A stretch of 64,000 nucleotides of DNA from Gemmatimonadaceae bacterium (GTDB lineage Bacteria > Gemmatimonadota > Gemmatimonadetes > Gemmatimonadales > Gemmatimonadaceae): positions 62,001 through 126,000 of the forward strand of contig JADZAN010000003.1 in NCBI GenBank assembly GCA_020852815.1. The letters run 5' to 3'. A program made the translations under genes and the position numbers. The notes below the pieces were generated by a model, which was not told the origin of the DNA, did not search any database, and was given only the letters and a program-made list of their open reading frames with translations. Shown here one piece after another: positions 42,909 through 51,093 of the stretch. Every line of letters starts with the position of its first letter. Position 1 is the first letter of the stretch.

Positions 42909-44954
42909 CTACGCCCGGTCGCGCCTGACGAGGACCTTCCGCCCCTTGATCGTCGAGCTGCGCAGCGCGTCAACGACGTCGTCGGCCACCTCGTCCGGCA
43001 CCTCGACAATCGAGAAGCGATCGGAGATCTGGATCGCGCCGATGGCGCGCGAGTCGATCCCCGCCTCGTTGGCAATCGCCCCCACCAGGTCGGCCGGTCG
43101 AACCTTGGCCGTGCGCCCGGCACCGATGTAGAGACGGGCCACGTCCCACGTGGGCCCCTGGCTCCGCTTGTGCTTGCGCGGCGGGCCAAACGACTCGTCG
43201 CGCCCCGCGCCAGCGGCGCGCCGGGTGCCACGCTCACTGCGTTCACTGCGGTCGCCGCGGTCGCCGCGGTCGCCGCGGTCGCCGCGGTCGCTGCTCTCGT
43301 ACCTGCCACGCTCGGTGGCGTCGCGATCGGCATCGCGTCGTTTGGTGGCACGCTCTCCCGTCCACGCACTCCGCTCCGCCGAGCCCTCCGCGCGCTCGCT
43401 GCGTGGCGCCCACTCCTTGCGACCGGCGCGCTCCCCGCGCGGCGCCGCCTCCGCGCGATCCGCACGACTCGTGCGAGCCGCGCTGCTCGTGCGATCCGCG
43501 CGCGTCGGGCGCTCGCGGCGTGGCGCGGCCGCCGGGATCTCCTCCTCGTCAGGCGCCCCCTCGCGTGCCTCGATCTGCTTCACCGCCGCCGCCGCCACGT
43601 CCATCAGGTCAAACTCCTCGGCCAGCGATTCCACGATCACGCGATAGGCATCCAGCTCGCCCCCCAGGATCGTCTCGCGCAGCGAGGCGCGCGTCAGCTC
43701 GAGGCGGCGGGCGCGCAGGTCAGCGACCGTGGGGACCTGGGCGATCTCGATCTTCGACTTCGTGAGGAACTCGATGTTGCGCAGCAGGCGGTGCTCGCGC
43801 GGCTCGGCCAGCGTGATCGCCACCCCTTCGCGCCCCGCGCGCCCCGTGCGCCCGATGCGATGCACGTACGACTCCGACGCCGACGGCACGTCGTAGTTCA
43901 CCACGTGCGAGACGTGCTGCACGTCCAGCCCGCGAGCTGCAACGTCCGTCGCCACGAGGAGGTCGGTCTTGTTGGCGCGGAACTTCTTCATCACGCGATC
44001 GCGCTGGTCCTGCGACATCCCGCCGTGCAACGCCTCGGCGCGATACCCGCGGGCGTTCAGCGTCTCGGTGAGTTCGTCCACCTCGGTGCGCGTGCGGCAG
44101 AAGACGATGACCGATGTCGGATGCTCGATGTCGAGCACCCGCCCCAGCGCGGCCATCTTGTGCGCGCGCGGGACGATGTACGCCACCTGACGAACCTTCG
44201 CCGCCTTCCCCGCCGCCACCGGCTCCCGATCGATCTTGATCGTCTCCGGGTCACGCAGGTGCCGCGAGGCGATGGTGGCGATGCGCGGCGGGAGCGTGGC
44301 GGAGAAGAGCGCCGTCTGCCGCTCGGCGGGCGTGGCCTCGAGGATCGCTTCCAGGTCCTCGGCAAAGCCCATGTCGAGCATCTCGTCCGCCTCGTCCAGC
44401 ACGACCGTCTTCACCGCGTCGAGCGAGAGGCTGCCGCGACGGATGTGGTCCAGCGCCCGCCCCGGCGTGGCCACCACGACGTCCACCCCGCGCTTGAGGG
44501 CTCGAAGCTGCGTCTCCATCGACGCTCCACCGTAGATGGGGAGCGAGAGGACGCCGAGCGGCTTGCCATAGCGGTGCACCGCCTCGGCCACCTGCATGGC
44601 GAGTTCGCGGGTGGGGACGAGGATCAGGGCGGCGGTCCGCTCGCGCGCCGGCGCGTTGGGCGAGAGGCGGTGGAGAAGGGGGAGTGCAAACGCCGCTGTC
44701 TTTCCGGTTCCGGTGGCCGCCTGGGCGAGGACATCGCCCCCCGTCAGGAGCGCGGGGATTGCGGCGCGCTGGATCGGCGTCGGCTCCTCGTACCCCAGCG
44801 CCGTGAGCGAGGCAAGGAGGCGCGAATCGAGGCCGAGGGCTGCAAACCCCTCCGTGGCGTCGTCGGTGCGGGTGTCCGGATCGACGACATCCGCTTCCGC
44901 GGCGAGGACGGTCTCGAGCGAAACAGGGGGGGCAGAAATGGCACGAGGAGTCAT
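42909..44954 (-). CDS. DEAD-box RNA helicase with DbpA-type RNA-binding domain
   Basis: 681 residues. Q motif near 58-63, motif I AATGTGKT (79-86), Ib ATPGRALDH, motif II DEAD (VVLDEADEML), SAT motif FSATLPPR, motif V TDVAARGLD, motif VI HRIGRTGRAGR. A linker of about 130 residues, rich in Arg/Glu/Ser with RGD repeats, joins a C-terminal DbpA_RBD domain (VARLYIGAGRTAKVRPADLV to the end). This is the CsdA/DeaD layout of cold-shock and ribosome-assembly helicases, fitting its place opposite a cold-shock protein gene and near bS21. Confidence 0.95.
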   Translation of the reverse strand: MTPRAISAPPVSLETVLAAEADVVDPDTRTDDATEGFAALGLDSRLLASLTALGYEEPTPIQRAAIPALLTGGDVLAQAATGTGKTAAFALPLLHRLSPNAPARERTAALILVPTRELAMQVAEAVHRYGKPLGVLSLPIYGGASMETQLRALKRGVDVVVATPGRALDHIRRGSLSLDAVKTVVLDEADEMLDMGFAEDLEAILEATPAERQTALFSATLPPRIATIASRHLRDPETIKIDREPVAAGKAAKVRQVAYIVPRAHKMAALGRVLDIEHPTSVIVFCRTRTEVDELTETLNARGYRAEALHGGMSQDQRDRVMKKFRANKTDLLVATDVAARGLDVQHVSHVVNYDVPSASESYVHRIGRTGRAGREGVAITLAEPREHRLLRNIEFLTKSKIEIAQVPTVADLRARRLELTRASLRETILGGELDAYRVIVESLAEEFDLMDVAAAAVKQIEAREGAPDEEEIPAAAPRRERPTRADRTSSAARTSRADRAEAAPRGERAGRKEWAPRSERAEGSAERSAWTGERATKRRDADRDATERGRYESSDRGDRGDRGDRGDRSERSERGTRRAAGAGRDESFGPPRKHKRSQGPTWDVARLYIGAGRTAKVRPADLVGAIANEAGIDSRAIGAIQISDRFSIVEVPDEVADDVVDALRSSTIKGRKVLVRRDRA
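43241..43295. repeat. in-frame 9-bp repeat in the helicase linker
   Basis: Four exact GTCGCCGCG units (43251-43286) flanked by diverged ones. On the coding strand they give tandem DRG tripeptides in the disordered linker. Copy number is likely to vary between strains. Confidence 0.85.
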
Positions 44955-44981
44955 GACGGAAGCTAGTCGCTCTCTTCGTTA

Positions 44982-45010
44982 TTGACAGATGGTAAGACCA
45001 GCCGTAGTAT
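44982..45010 (+). promoter_or_regulatory. consensus sigma70 promoter upstream of the cold-shock gene
   Basis: TTGACA (44982-44987), 17-base spacer, TAGTAT (45005-45010). It is the best -35/-10 pair in the window and lies 224 bases upstream of the csp start. A terminator-like hairpin follows about 45 bases after the expected transcription start. Confidence 0.85.
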
Positions 45011-45016
45011 TAGCGT

Positions 45017-45090
45017 TCGGCAGTAGGGCAAGTTGCAGTCAGTCCGTGAAGACCATGGGACCTCGCTCTCGCGGTGGTCCCTTTTCTGTT
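45017..45090 (+). ncRNA. promoter-terminator leader: candidate small RNA or attenuator
   Basis: From the expected start near 45017 the transcript runs about 40 bases into a hairpin GGGACC...GGTCCC (45057-45081, with inner CGC/GCG pairing) followed by TTTTCTGTTT, a complete intrinsic terminator. No reading frame of note fits. Either a roughly 70-base RNA is released, or the hairpin attenuates read-through into the csp gene 144 bases downstream. Position and elements are visible; the function is inferred. Confidence 0.55.
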
Positions 45091-45233
45091 TGGCGCATCC
45101 GCTGTTCCGACCAGGCTCGCTGGCGGATTCATGGTGCGGCCCGGCGTGGGGGCGTTGGTCCACGATTCACTTGAGTGATCGGGAAGTACGGCATCACCGG
45201 ACTCCGACCACAACAACACCTAGGAGTACGGCA

Positions 45234-45446
45234 ATGCGTATCACCGGCACCGTGAAGTGGTTCAACGACGCCAAGGGGTTTGGTTTCATCACCCCTGAGA
45301 ACGGCCAGAAGGACTGCTTCGTCCACCACTCCGCCATCCAGGGCAAGGGCTTCAAGTCCCTGGCCGAGGGCGAGCGCGTGGAGTTCGAAGTCGTGCAGGG
45401 CCAGAAGGGCCCGGCGGCTGAGAACGTCGTGAAGCTCGGCCGCTAA
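45234..45446 (+). CDS. csp: cold-shock protein
   Basis: 70 residues, single cold-shock (OB-fold) domain: [15 protein letters not shown] carries RNP1 (KGFGFI) and DCFVHHSAI carries RNP2 (FVHHS). Binds single-stranded RNA and DNA and melts RNA structure. Ribosome site AGGAG lies eight bases before the ATG. The long leader (about 217 bases from the promoter at 44982) resembles the structured leaders of cspA-type mRNAs. The 130 bases after it, up to rpsU, contain GC-rich inverted repeats but no gene. Confidence 0.97.
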   Translation: MRITGTVKWFNDAKGFGFITPENGQKDCFVHHSAIQGKGFKSLAEGERVEFEVVQGQKGPAAENVVKLGR

Positions 45447-45576
45447 CCCGGCCAGTCGGGGGGCGATACCCCGCCCCCCATCGGCGACCCGGCCGCCCAG
45501 CGGCCGGGGCGCCACTTCAAGCGAAAAGACGAGTCACCGTCGCCGCAGCCGCGGCGTTCCCATCGAGTAATCCATC

Positions 45577-45771
45577 ATGATTGAAGTCAAGCTCGACGAA
45601 GGCGATCGGTTGGAGTGGGCCCTCAAGGCCTTCAAGAAGAAGGTCCTGAAGTCCGGCATCCTGAAGGAGCTGCGCCGCAAGCGGCATTACGTGAAGCCCA
45701 GCGAAGCGCGCCAGCTCAAGTCGGCCGCGGCCCGTCGCCGCGCCCGGCAAAAGCCCCGCCCGTCAGAGTAA
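45577..45771 (+). CDS. rpsU: 30S ribosomal protein bS21
   Basis: 64 residues. IEVKLDEGDRLEWALKAFKK, then RRKRHYVKPSEARQLKSA and a strongly basic C-terminus: the bS21 pattern at its usual length. Binds the platform of the 30S subunit near the anti-Shine-Dalgarno region. It follows csp on the same strand and has a terminator 24 bases after the stop. Confidence 0.96.
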   Translation: MIEVKLDEGDRLEWALKAFKKKVLKSGILKELRRKRHYVKPSEARQLKSAAARRRARQKPRPSE

Positions 45772-45794
45772 CTCGGTAGTCGACCCGTCTTTCG

Positions 45795-45823
45795 CCCCCG
45801 CCCCTGTTTGGGTCGGGGGTTTC
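45795..45823 (+). terminator. intrinsic terminator after rpsU
   Basis: CCCCCGCCCC/GGGTCGGGGG stem (10 bp, one mismatch), 5-base loop, then TTTCGTCG. Confidence 0.85.
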
Positions 45824-45880
45824 GTCGTTGCGGGCACGACGAACTCCCGCTCCTCCTCGCGGTGACCCAAAGGTGGCTGG

Positions 45881-45938
45881 CAAACCGGTAGCCGCAGCCC
45901 CGGCGCATTGCGCCAGTGATGGCGCGGCTACCGGTTTG
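45881..45938. repeat. 15-bp perfect inverted repeat with nested hairpins
   Basis: CAAACCGGTAGCCGC (45881-45895) and its exact complement GCGGCTACCGGTTTG (45924-45938) enclose 28 bases. Inside lie two alternative small stems: GGCGC-att-GCGCC, or GCGCCA-gtga-TGGCGC. It lies between convergent rpsU and the hypothetical gene at 45948, after the rpsU terminator. Could be a second terminator, a small mobile remnant or a structured RNA end. Confidence 0.75.
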
Positions 45939-45947
45939 GAACCACGA

Positions 45948-46358
45948 CTAGCGCCGAGCTGCAGCCGCCGAGTCGCTCAGGCGCAACGCTGGCCGGTCGA
46001 TCACCGTCGCGTCCGGGTCGACGTCGCTCCCCACCGGCAACGCCACGTCGCGCGTGGGCTTGGCTCGCAAGGCGCGCCGCGGAACCAGCTCCTCGCCCAG
46101 CTCGACGAGGACGCGCGTTGCCACCAGCGACGCCAGTGGCTCCGGAACTCCCATCACCCGCACATACGTGTCGATCGCGCGGTCGAACGGCATGTCCTCC
46201 GACAGCGTGTCGATGAACATGAGCGCGTTGCGCACGTGCGTCTCGATGATTGCATCCTCCGCCCGCGCCTGCGCCAGGCGCATCCGCCGCTCCGCCCCCT
46301 CGTCCAGCCGACGGGGGAAGAGGGATTCGGGGAAGATTCGGCGGAGGAAGGAGGGCAT
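45948..46358 (-). CDS. hypothetical protein
   Basis: 136 residues. Basic N-terminus (MPSFLRRIFPESLFPRRLDE), a helical middle (ERRMRLAQARAEDAIIETHV, FDRAIDTYVRVMGVPEPLA) and a variable tail. No signal peptide, membrane helix or known family. It lies downstream of acs on the same strand, separated by an inverted pair of GGGGGAC arrays. Confidence 0.65.
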   Translation of the reverse strand: MPSFLRRIFPESLFPRRLDEGAERRMRLAQARAEDAIIETHVRNALMFIDTLSEDMPFDRAIDTYVRVMGVPEPLASLVATRVLVELGEELVPRRALRAKPTRDVALPVGSDVDPDATVIDRPALRLSDSAAAARR

Positions 46359-46360
46359 TG

Positions 46361-46513
46361 GGACGGGGGACGGGGGACGGGAGTTCGGTGGTGCGTGGTG
46401 CGGGGGGTGTGCGAGCTACGGGGACGGTGGCTTGCTACACGATAACGTCTCTGCCCCGCGTCGCCCATGCCAAGGCCCCGCGCGCACTCCCGTCCCCCGT
46501 CCCCCGTCCCCCG
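46361..46513. repeat. inverted pair of GGGGGAC arrays (quadruplex-prone)
   Basis: Array 46361-46384 (GGGACGGGGGACGGGGGACG plus GGAG) and its inverted counterpart near 46486-46513 flank about 100 bases between acs and the hypothetical gene. Either arm has four G-runs with AC loops. The intervening 100 bases show no gene. Confidence 0.8.
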
Positions 46514-46520
46514 TCCGCCC

Positions 46521-48485
46521 CTAGCTCTCCTGCGACTCGTATTGATCCTTCAATCTCGCCACCACACCCGGATCGGCGAGCGTAGTCGTGTCGCCCAGCG
46601 CCCGCCCCTCGGCGATGTCGCGCAGGAGGCGCCGCATGATCTTGCCGGAGCGGGTCTTGGGAAGGTCGGCGCTGAAGAGCACGTCGTCGGGGCGCGCGAT
46701 GGCGCCGATCTTCTGGGCCACGAAATCGCGCAGTTCGTCGCGTAGCTCGCCGCTGGGGTGGTGCCCGGTGCGCAGCGTGACGAAGGCGGCAAGCGCCTGG
46801 CCCTTGAGCTCGTGGTGCTTTCCCACCACCGCGGCTTCGGCGACGGTCGGGTGCTCCACCAGCGCGCTCTCCACCTCCATCGTCCCAATGCGGTGTCCGG
46901 CCACGTTCAACACGTCGTCCACGCGTCCCAGGATCCAGTAGTAGCCATCCTCGTCGCGCTTGGCGCCGTCGCCGGCGAAGTACAGGTCGGGGCGGCCGGG
47001 CCACTTGGAGAAGTACGTCTCCACATAGCGCTCGTCGTCACCCCAAATGGTCCGCAACATCGACGGCCACGGGCGCGTGAGGGTGAGGAGCCCTCCGCCC
47101 ACGGTGATCTCCGTCGCCTTGGCGTCCACGAGCTGCGCGAAGTAGCCGGGAAGCGGCTGCGTGGCCGATCCCGGCTTGGTGTGCGTGATGCCCGGGAGCG
47201 GGGAAATGACGATTGCCCCGGTCTCCGTCTGCCACCAGGTGTCGACGATGGGGCAGCGCCCGGCGCCGATGTGCGTGTGGTACCAGATCCACGCCTCGGG
47301 ATTGATCGGCTCGCCCACGCTGCCTAACAAGCGCAAGCGCGACAGGTCGTGCGCGGCGGGCCAGTCGGCCCCCCACTTCATGAAGGCGCGTATCGCCGTG
47401 GGGGCGGTGTAGAAGATCGTGACGCCATGCCGCTGGCACATCTCCCACATGCGGTCCTTCTCCGGCCAGTCGGGGGCCCCTTCATACATCACGCAGGTGG
47501 CACCGTTGGCCAGCGGGCCGTACACCAGGTACGAGTGTCCCGTCACCCACCCTACATCGGCCGTGCACCAGAACACGTCCTCTTCCTTGAGGTCGAAGAC
47601 GTGCCGCGTGGTGTACGCCACACCGGTGAGGTAGCCCCCGGTGGTGTGCACAATCCCCTTGGGCTTCCCGGTTGTTCCGGATGTGTAGAGGATGAAGAGC
47701 ACATCCTCGGCCTCCATGGGCTCGGCCGGGCAGGAGGCGTCGGCCTGCTGCATGAGGCGATGGTACCAGTGGTCGCGCCCCTCCTCCATCTCCACGTAGG
47801 CCTCGCCAATGGGCCCCGACGTGCGCCGCTGCACGACCACGACGTGCTTCACCGACGGAACCTCCTCCAGCGCCTTGTCGGTGTTGCGCTTGAGGGGGAC
47901 GATCTGCCCGCGTCGATAGCCGCCGTCGGCGGTGATCACGACCTTGGCCTCGGCGTCGTTCATGCGATCGCGCAGCGACTCGGGCGAGAAGCCGCCAAAG
48001 ACGACGGAGTGAATCGCCCCGATGCGCGCGCACGCCAACATCGCGATTGCAGCTTCGGGAATGAGCGGGAGGTAGATCCCCACCCGGTCGCCGCGACGCA
48101 CGCCGAGCTTCTTGAGGACATTGGCGAACTTCTGGACGTCCTGGTACAGCTCCCAGTAGGTGATCGTGCGACGGTCGCCCGGCTCGCCCTCGAAGATGAT
48201 CGCCGCCTTGTTGCGCCTGGCGCTGTTGATGTGCCGGTCCACGCAGTTGAAGGCGACGTTGAGCGTCCCGCCTTGGAACCAGCGAGAGCGCGGCGGCTGC
48301 CAGTCCAGGACCGTGTGCCACGGCGTGAACCAGTCCAGCGCGCGCGCCTGCTCGGCCCAGAAAGCCTCGTAGTCGGCGGAGGCGCGCTCGTAGACCTCGG
48401 GAGAGCGGTCGTGCGCGTTCCGGGCAAAGTCCTCGCTGGGCGGGAACTTCCGGTTCTCCTGCAGAAGAACGTCGATGTCGGACAT
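46521..48485 (-). CDS. acs: acetyl-CoA synthetase
   Basis: 654 residues from ATG at 48485 ([20 protein letters not shown]). AMP-forming ligase making acetyl-CoA from acetate. P-loop-like [20 protein letters not shown], the acetate-pocket [36 protein letters not shown] with the adenylate Asp, and the C-terminal [19 protein letters not shown] with the catalytic Lys that is a known acetylation site in the family. Full length for Acs. Its 3' end runs to the edge of a GGGGGAC array. Confidence 0.97.
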   Translation of the reverse strand: MSDIDVLLQENRKFPPSEDFARNAHDRSPEVYERASADYEAFWAEQARALDWFTPWHTVLDWQPPRSRWFQGGTLNVAFNCVDRHINSARRNKAAIIFEGEPGDRRTITYWELYQDVQKFANVLKKLGVRRGDRVGIYLPLIPEAAIAMLACARIGAIHSVVFGGFSPESLRDRMNDAEAKVVITADGGYRRGQIVPLKRNTDKALEEVPSVKHVVVVQRRTSGPIGEAYVEMEEGRDHWYHRLMQQADASCPAEPMEAEDVLFILYTSGTTGKPKGIVHTTGGYLTGVAYTTRHVFDLKEEDVFWCTADVGWVTGHSYLVYGPLANGATCVMYEGAPDWPEKDRMWEMCQRHGVTIFYTAPTAIRAFMKWGADWPAAHDLSRLRLLGSVGEPINPEAWIWYHTHIGAGRCPIVDTWWQTETGAIVISPLPGITHTKPGSATQPLPGYFAQLVDAKATEITVGGGLLTLTRPWPSMLRTIWGDDERYVETYFSKWPGRPDLYFAGDGAKRDEDGYYWILGRVDDVLNVAGHRIGTMEVESALVEHPTVAEAAVVGKHHELKGQALAAFVTLRTGHHPSGELRDELRDFVAQKIGAIARPDDVLFSADLPKTRSGKIMRRLLRDIAEGRALGDTTTLADPGVVARLKDQYESQES

Positions 48486-48861
48486 GACGGAAGCGGTCGG
48501 ATTCGGGAGACTCGCCGCGCGCCGGGGCGTGAGCGGTAGGGCGTGGCGCTTCGGGAGGTCCCCGAGTAGCGCCAAGCGTTCCGATTCTGGGGAGGTGAGC
48601 GTGGATGTGCAACCGGAAAAGCGCGACGGCGCGCCATGGAGTTCGGGCGCGGTACGGTCGATACGGCAGAGTGGAGAGCCTGCCGCGATTTGCCGACCAC
48701 ATGCGCCGCCGCCGGCGCCGCCATGAATCAGGCAAGTCACGCCACGGCAACGGTTTCACCACTGCTGGCGCGCGCTGGCACGCTGTTCGCCATCATCACC
48801 GCCGTCCGGGACGACGATTGGTGCCCCGGTACGAACGGCCCCTCATTCGTCCAGTCATCCC
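48486..48861. other. 376-bp divergent intergenic region upstream of acs
   Basis: I see no convincing gene on either strand. It has one clear structure: GGCGCT/AGCGCC (48545-48550 with 48568-48573) enclosing TCGGG/CCCGA, a two-tier hairpin about 60 bases upstream of the acs start, which may lie in its leader or overlap its promoter. The rest should hold the acs promoter and the promoter for the STAS gene. Confidence 0.5.
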
Positions 48862-49164
48862 ATGACCGCAGTCGTCGAATCGAACCTGATTCTCGCCCCC
48901 TCGCGCCTCGTCTCGGAGACGCGAGTCGACTTCCGCTGCGCCGCGCTCGATTCGCTGGAGCGCGCCCGGGAGAGCGGGACCCCCCTCCTCGCCATCGACA
49001 TGGGGGAAACGCGCGATGTGGACGCGAGCGGGCTCGGGATCCTCGTCCTGGTCCAGAAACGGGCGCGCGAGCGCGGCATCACCACCCGCCTCCTCAACAC
49101 GCAGAGCAGCGTCCGCTCACTCCTCACGCTCACCAAGCTCGAGCCGCTCTTCGAGTTCGCCTGA
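48862..49164 (+). CDS. STAS-domain protein (anti-anti-sigma factor type)
   Basis: 100 residues. LLAIDMGETRDVDASGLGIL carries the STAS strand-loop-helix with the phosphorylatable Ser in D-A-S-G-L-G, followed by LVQKRARERGITTRL and the C-terminal helix. SpoIIAA/RsbV-like proteins are phosphorylated by an HPK-type anti-sigma kinase and release a sigma factor. No partner gene adjoins it, so membership in a sigma cascade is likely but unproven (MlaB-like role possible). Confidence 0.85.
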   Translation: MTAVVESNLILAPSRLVSETRVDFRCAALDSLERARESGTPLLAIDMGETRDVDASGLGILVLVQKRARERGITTRLLNTQSSVRSLLTLTKLEPLFEFA

Positions 49165-49177
49165 GACCGCGCCAAAC

Positions 49178-49197
49178 CGGCCGCCCTGTGGCGGCCG
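49178..49197 (+). terminator. hairpin after the STAS gene
   Basis: CGGCCGCC-ctgt-GGCGGCCG, perfect 8-bp stem 13 bases after the stop, no T-tract. The remaining bases to 49376 show nothing else. Confidence 0.5.
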
Positions 49198-49376
49198 AGC
49201 ACGTGAATCGCGCCACCTCGTCGCGCCCGCGCCTCCTGCGTCGGGCGCTTCTTGTTGGATTTCCCCCGGTTCCGGGTTTGCAACGGGGTCAAAGGGGACC
49301 AGATTCCTCGTGACATGTTTTCCTTCCGGTTCGGCCCCGCGCCGGCCGTCATCCTCGCGGATCGCTTTCTCCTCTG

Positions 49377-50411
49377 ATGGTCACGATCAAGGACGTCGCA
49401 CGGCGGGCGGGTGTGTCGGTGGCAACGGTATCACGCGTGCTCAACAAGAGCGGCCCCGTCAGTCCCGCGGCCGCGGAGCGCATCCACGAGGCGGCCGAAG
49501 CGCTGCACTACGTCCCGCACGGTGGCGCGCGTTCGCTCATCACCTCCAGGACCAACACCATCGGCGTCCTCCTTCCCGATCTCTACGGCGGCTTCTTCTC
49601 CGAGATGATCCGCGGGATCGACCAGACGGCGCAGCAGCACGGCTATCACCTTCTCCTTTCGGGCTCGCACAACCGGCGCAACGAGATGGAGGGGGCCATG
49701 CGGGCCATGCGTGGCCGCACCGACGGCGTCATTGCCATGTCGCCGCACTTCGATGCGCGCACGCTGGTGGAGAACCTCCCGCCGTCGCTCCCGGTGATCC
49801 TCCTCTCCTGCGAGGCGGGTGACAGCGACTACCAGGTGATCGCGATCGACAACGCGAGTGGCGCCGCGGCGATGGTTCGCCACCTCGTTGCCCTGGGGCA
49901 TCGCCGCATCGCGATGGTCATGGGGGAGAAGGGGCACTTCGACACCGCCGAGCGTCTCCAGGGCTACCGGCAGGCGCTGCTGGATGCGGGGATCGAACTC
50001 GACGCGCGCTACGAGGCGCAAGGCGACTTTAGCGAAGCGTCGGGGCACCGTGCGGTGCAGGAACTGCTCGCGCTCGACGAGCGCCCCACGGCGATCTTCT
50101 GCGCCAACGACTCGATGGCGATCGGCGGGCTGGCGGCGGTGCACGAGGCAGGGCTCGACGTTCCCGACGACATCACCGTGGTCGGCTTCGACGACATCCC
50201 GCTCGCGCACTACCTGTCGCCGCCGCTGTCGTCGGTGCACGTCCCGGTCTTCGAGATGGGGGAGCGCGCCGTGTCGCGCCTCATCGCGGCGCTCAAGGGC
50301 GAGCCCACCTCGGAGCGCCGCCACGAGCGTCTTCCCACGCACCTGGTGGTGCGCGATTCGTGCGCCCCTCCGCCCGCAGAGGCGCGGCAGGCCAACGCCG
50401 GGCGCGCCTGA
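49377..50411 (+). CDS. LacI-family transcriptional regulator
   Basis: 344 residues. N-terminal helix-turn-helix TIKDVARRAGVSVATVSRVLN (split over residues 3-23) with hinge helix AARSLITSRT-type, then a periplasmic-binding-like sensor (TNTIGVLLPDLYGGFFSEMI, MVRHLVALGHRRIAMVMGEKG, AIFCANDSMAIGGLAAVHEAG, VVGFDDIPLAHYLSPPLSSV). Represses sugar or nucleoside genes in response to a small ligand. No transporter or catabolic gene adjoins it, and no LacI-type operator palindrome was seen nearby. The tail after 320 is variable. Confidence 0.93.
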   Translation: MVTIKDVARRAGVSVATVSRVLNKSGPVSPAAAERIHEAAEALHYVPHGGARSLITSRTNTIGVLLPDLYGGFFSEMIRGIDQTAQQHGYHLLLSGSHNRRNEMEGAMRAMRGRTDGVIAMSPHFDARTLVENLPPSLPVILLSCEAGDSDYQVIAIDNASGAAAMVRHLVALGHRRIAMVMGEKGHFDTAERLQGYRQALLDAGIELDARYEAQGDFSEASGHRAVQELLALDERPTAIFCANDSMAIGGLAAVHEAGLDVPDDITVVGFDDIPLAHYLSPPLSSVHVPVFEMGERAVSRLIAALKGEPTSERRHERLPTHLVVRDSCAPPPAEARQANAGRA

Positions 50412-50450
50412 GCGCTCGCACCAACGTTCAACACGTAGCGTGACATCCGC

Positions 50451-50993
50451 ATGATCCATCCCTGGCGCGATCTCCCGCCTGGCCCGCACCCGCCAGACGA
50501 GGTCACCGCAGTCATCGAGATCCCCAAGGGGAGCCGCAACAAGTACGAGCTGGACAAGGAGTCGGGGCTCTTCAAGCTCGACCGCGTCCTCTACTCGGCG
50601 GTGCACTACCCTGGCGACTACGGCTTCATTCCGCGCACGCTGCACGAGGACAACGATCCTCTCGACATCATCGTGCGCATCGACGAGCCGACCTTTCCCG
50701 GCTGCCAGATCCAGTCGCGCCCCATCGGCGTGCTCAAGATGCTCGATCGCGGCGAACCGGACGACAAGATTCTCGCCGTCCCCTCGCACGATCCGCTGCA
50801 CCACGAGTACTACGACATCGCCGACCTGCCGCGGCACTACCTGGACGAGATCGAGCACTTCTTCCAGATCTACAAGGACCTGGAGGGGAAGCGCATGCAG
50901 ATCGTCGGTTGGGAGAAGAGCGAAGTCGCGATGCGCGTGATCGAGGATTCGATCGTGCGGTACGCGGCGCGCTACCTCACGCAGGGACCGTAG
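50451..50993 (+). CDS. ppa: inorganic pyrophosphatase (family I)
   Basis: 180 residues. Hydrolyses pyrophosphate with Mg2+. Signatures: EIPKGSRNKYELDK, HYPGDYGFIPRTL, and the metal-binding EDNDPLDIIV (Asp triad), then KILAVPSHDP and the C-terminal EGKRMQIVGWEKSEVA. Length and motif order are those of hexameric bacterial enzymes. 39 bases after the LacI gene on the same strand. Confidence 0.97.
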   Translation: MIHPWRDLPPGPHPPDEVTAVIEIPKGSRNKYELDKESGLFKLDRVLYSAVHYPGDYGFIPRTLHEDNDPLDIIVRIDEPTFPGCQIQSRPIGVLKMLDRGEPDDKILAVPSHDPLHHEYYDIADLPRHYLDEIEHFFQIYKDLEGKRMQIVGWEKSEVAMRVIEDSIVRYAARYLTQGP

Positions 50994-51093
50994 TGCGGCG
51001 CTAGCGCCACCGCCGCATCACGGGTGCGGCTCTAGCGCCAGCGCCGCATCACGGGTGCGGCGCTAGCGCCAGCGCCGCATCACGAGGGCGGCG
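50994..51093 (-). repeat. 31-bp tandem duplication of the ketosynthase gene end
   Basis: Three units of 31 bases repeat the last codons of the ketosynthase gene (coding VMRRWR-stop). TAG triplets fall at 51063 (real stop), 51032 and 51001, exactly 31 apart and so in three frames. Each unit contains the palindrome GGCGCTAGCGCC or a one-base variant. The array fills the gap to the convergent ppa gene. Confidence 0.9.

Noticed and set aside
43241-43295. CRISPR-like or intergenic repeat
   Set aside because: It is an in-frame 9-bp repeat coding DRG tripeptides in the helicase linker, with no spacers.
48475-48726. Plus-strand frame upstream of the STAS gene
   Set aside because: No ribosome site, no homology pattern, and it overlaps the acs start and leader region.
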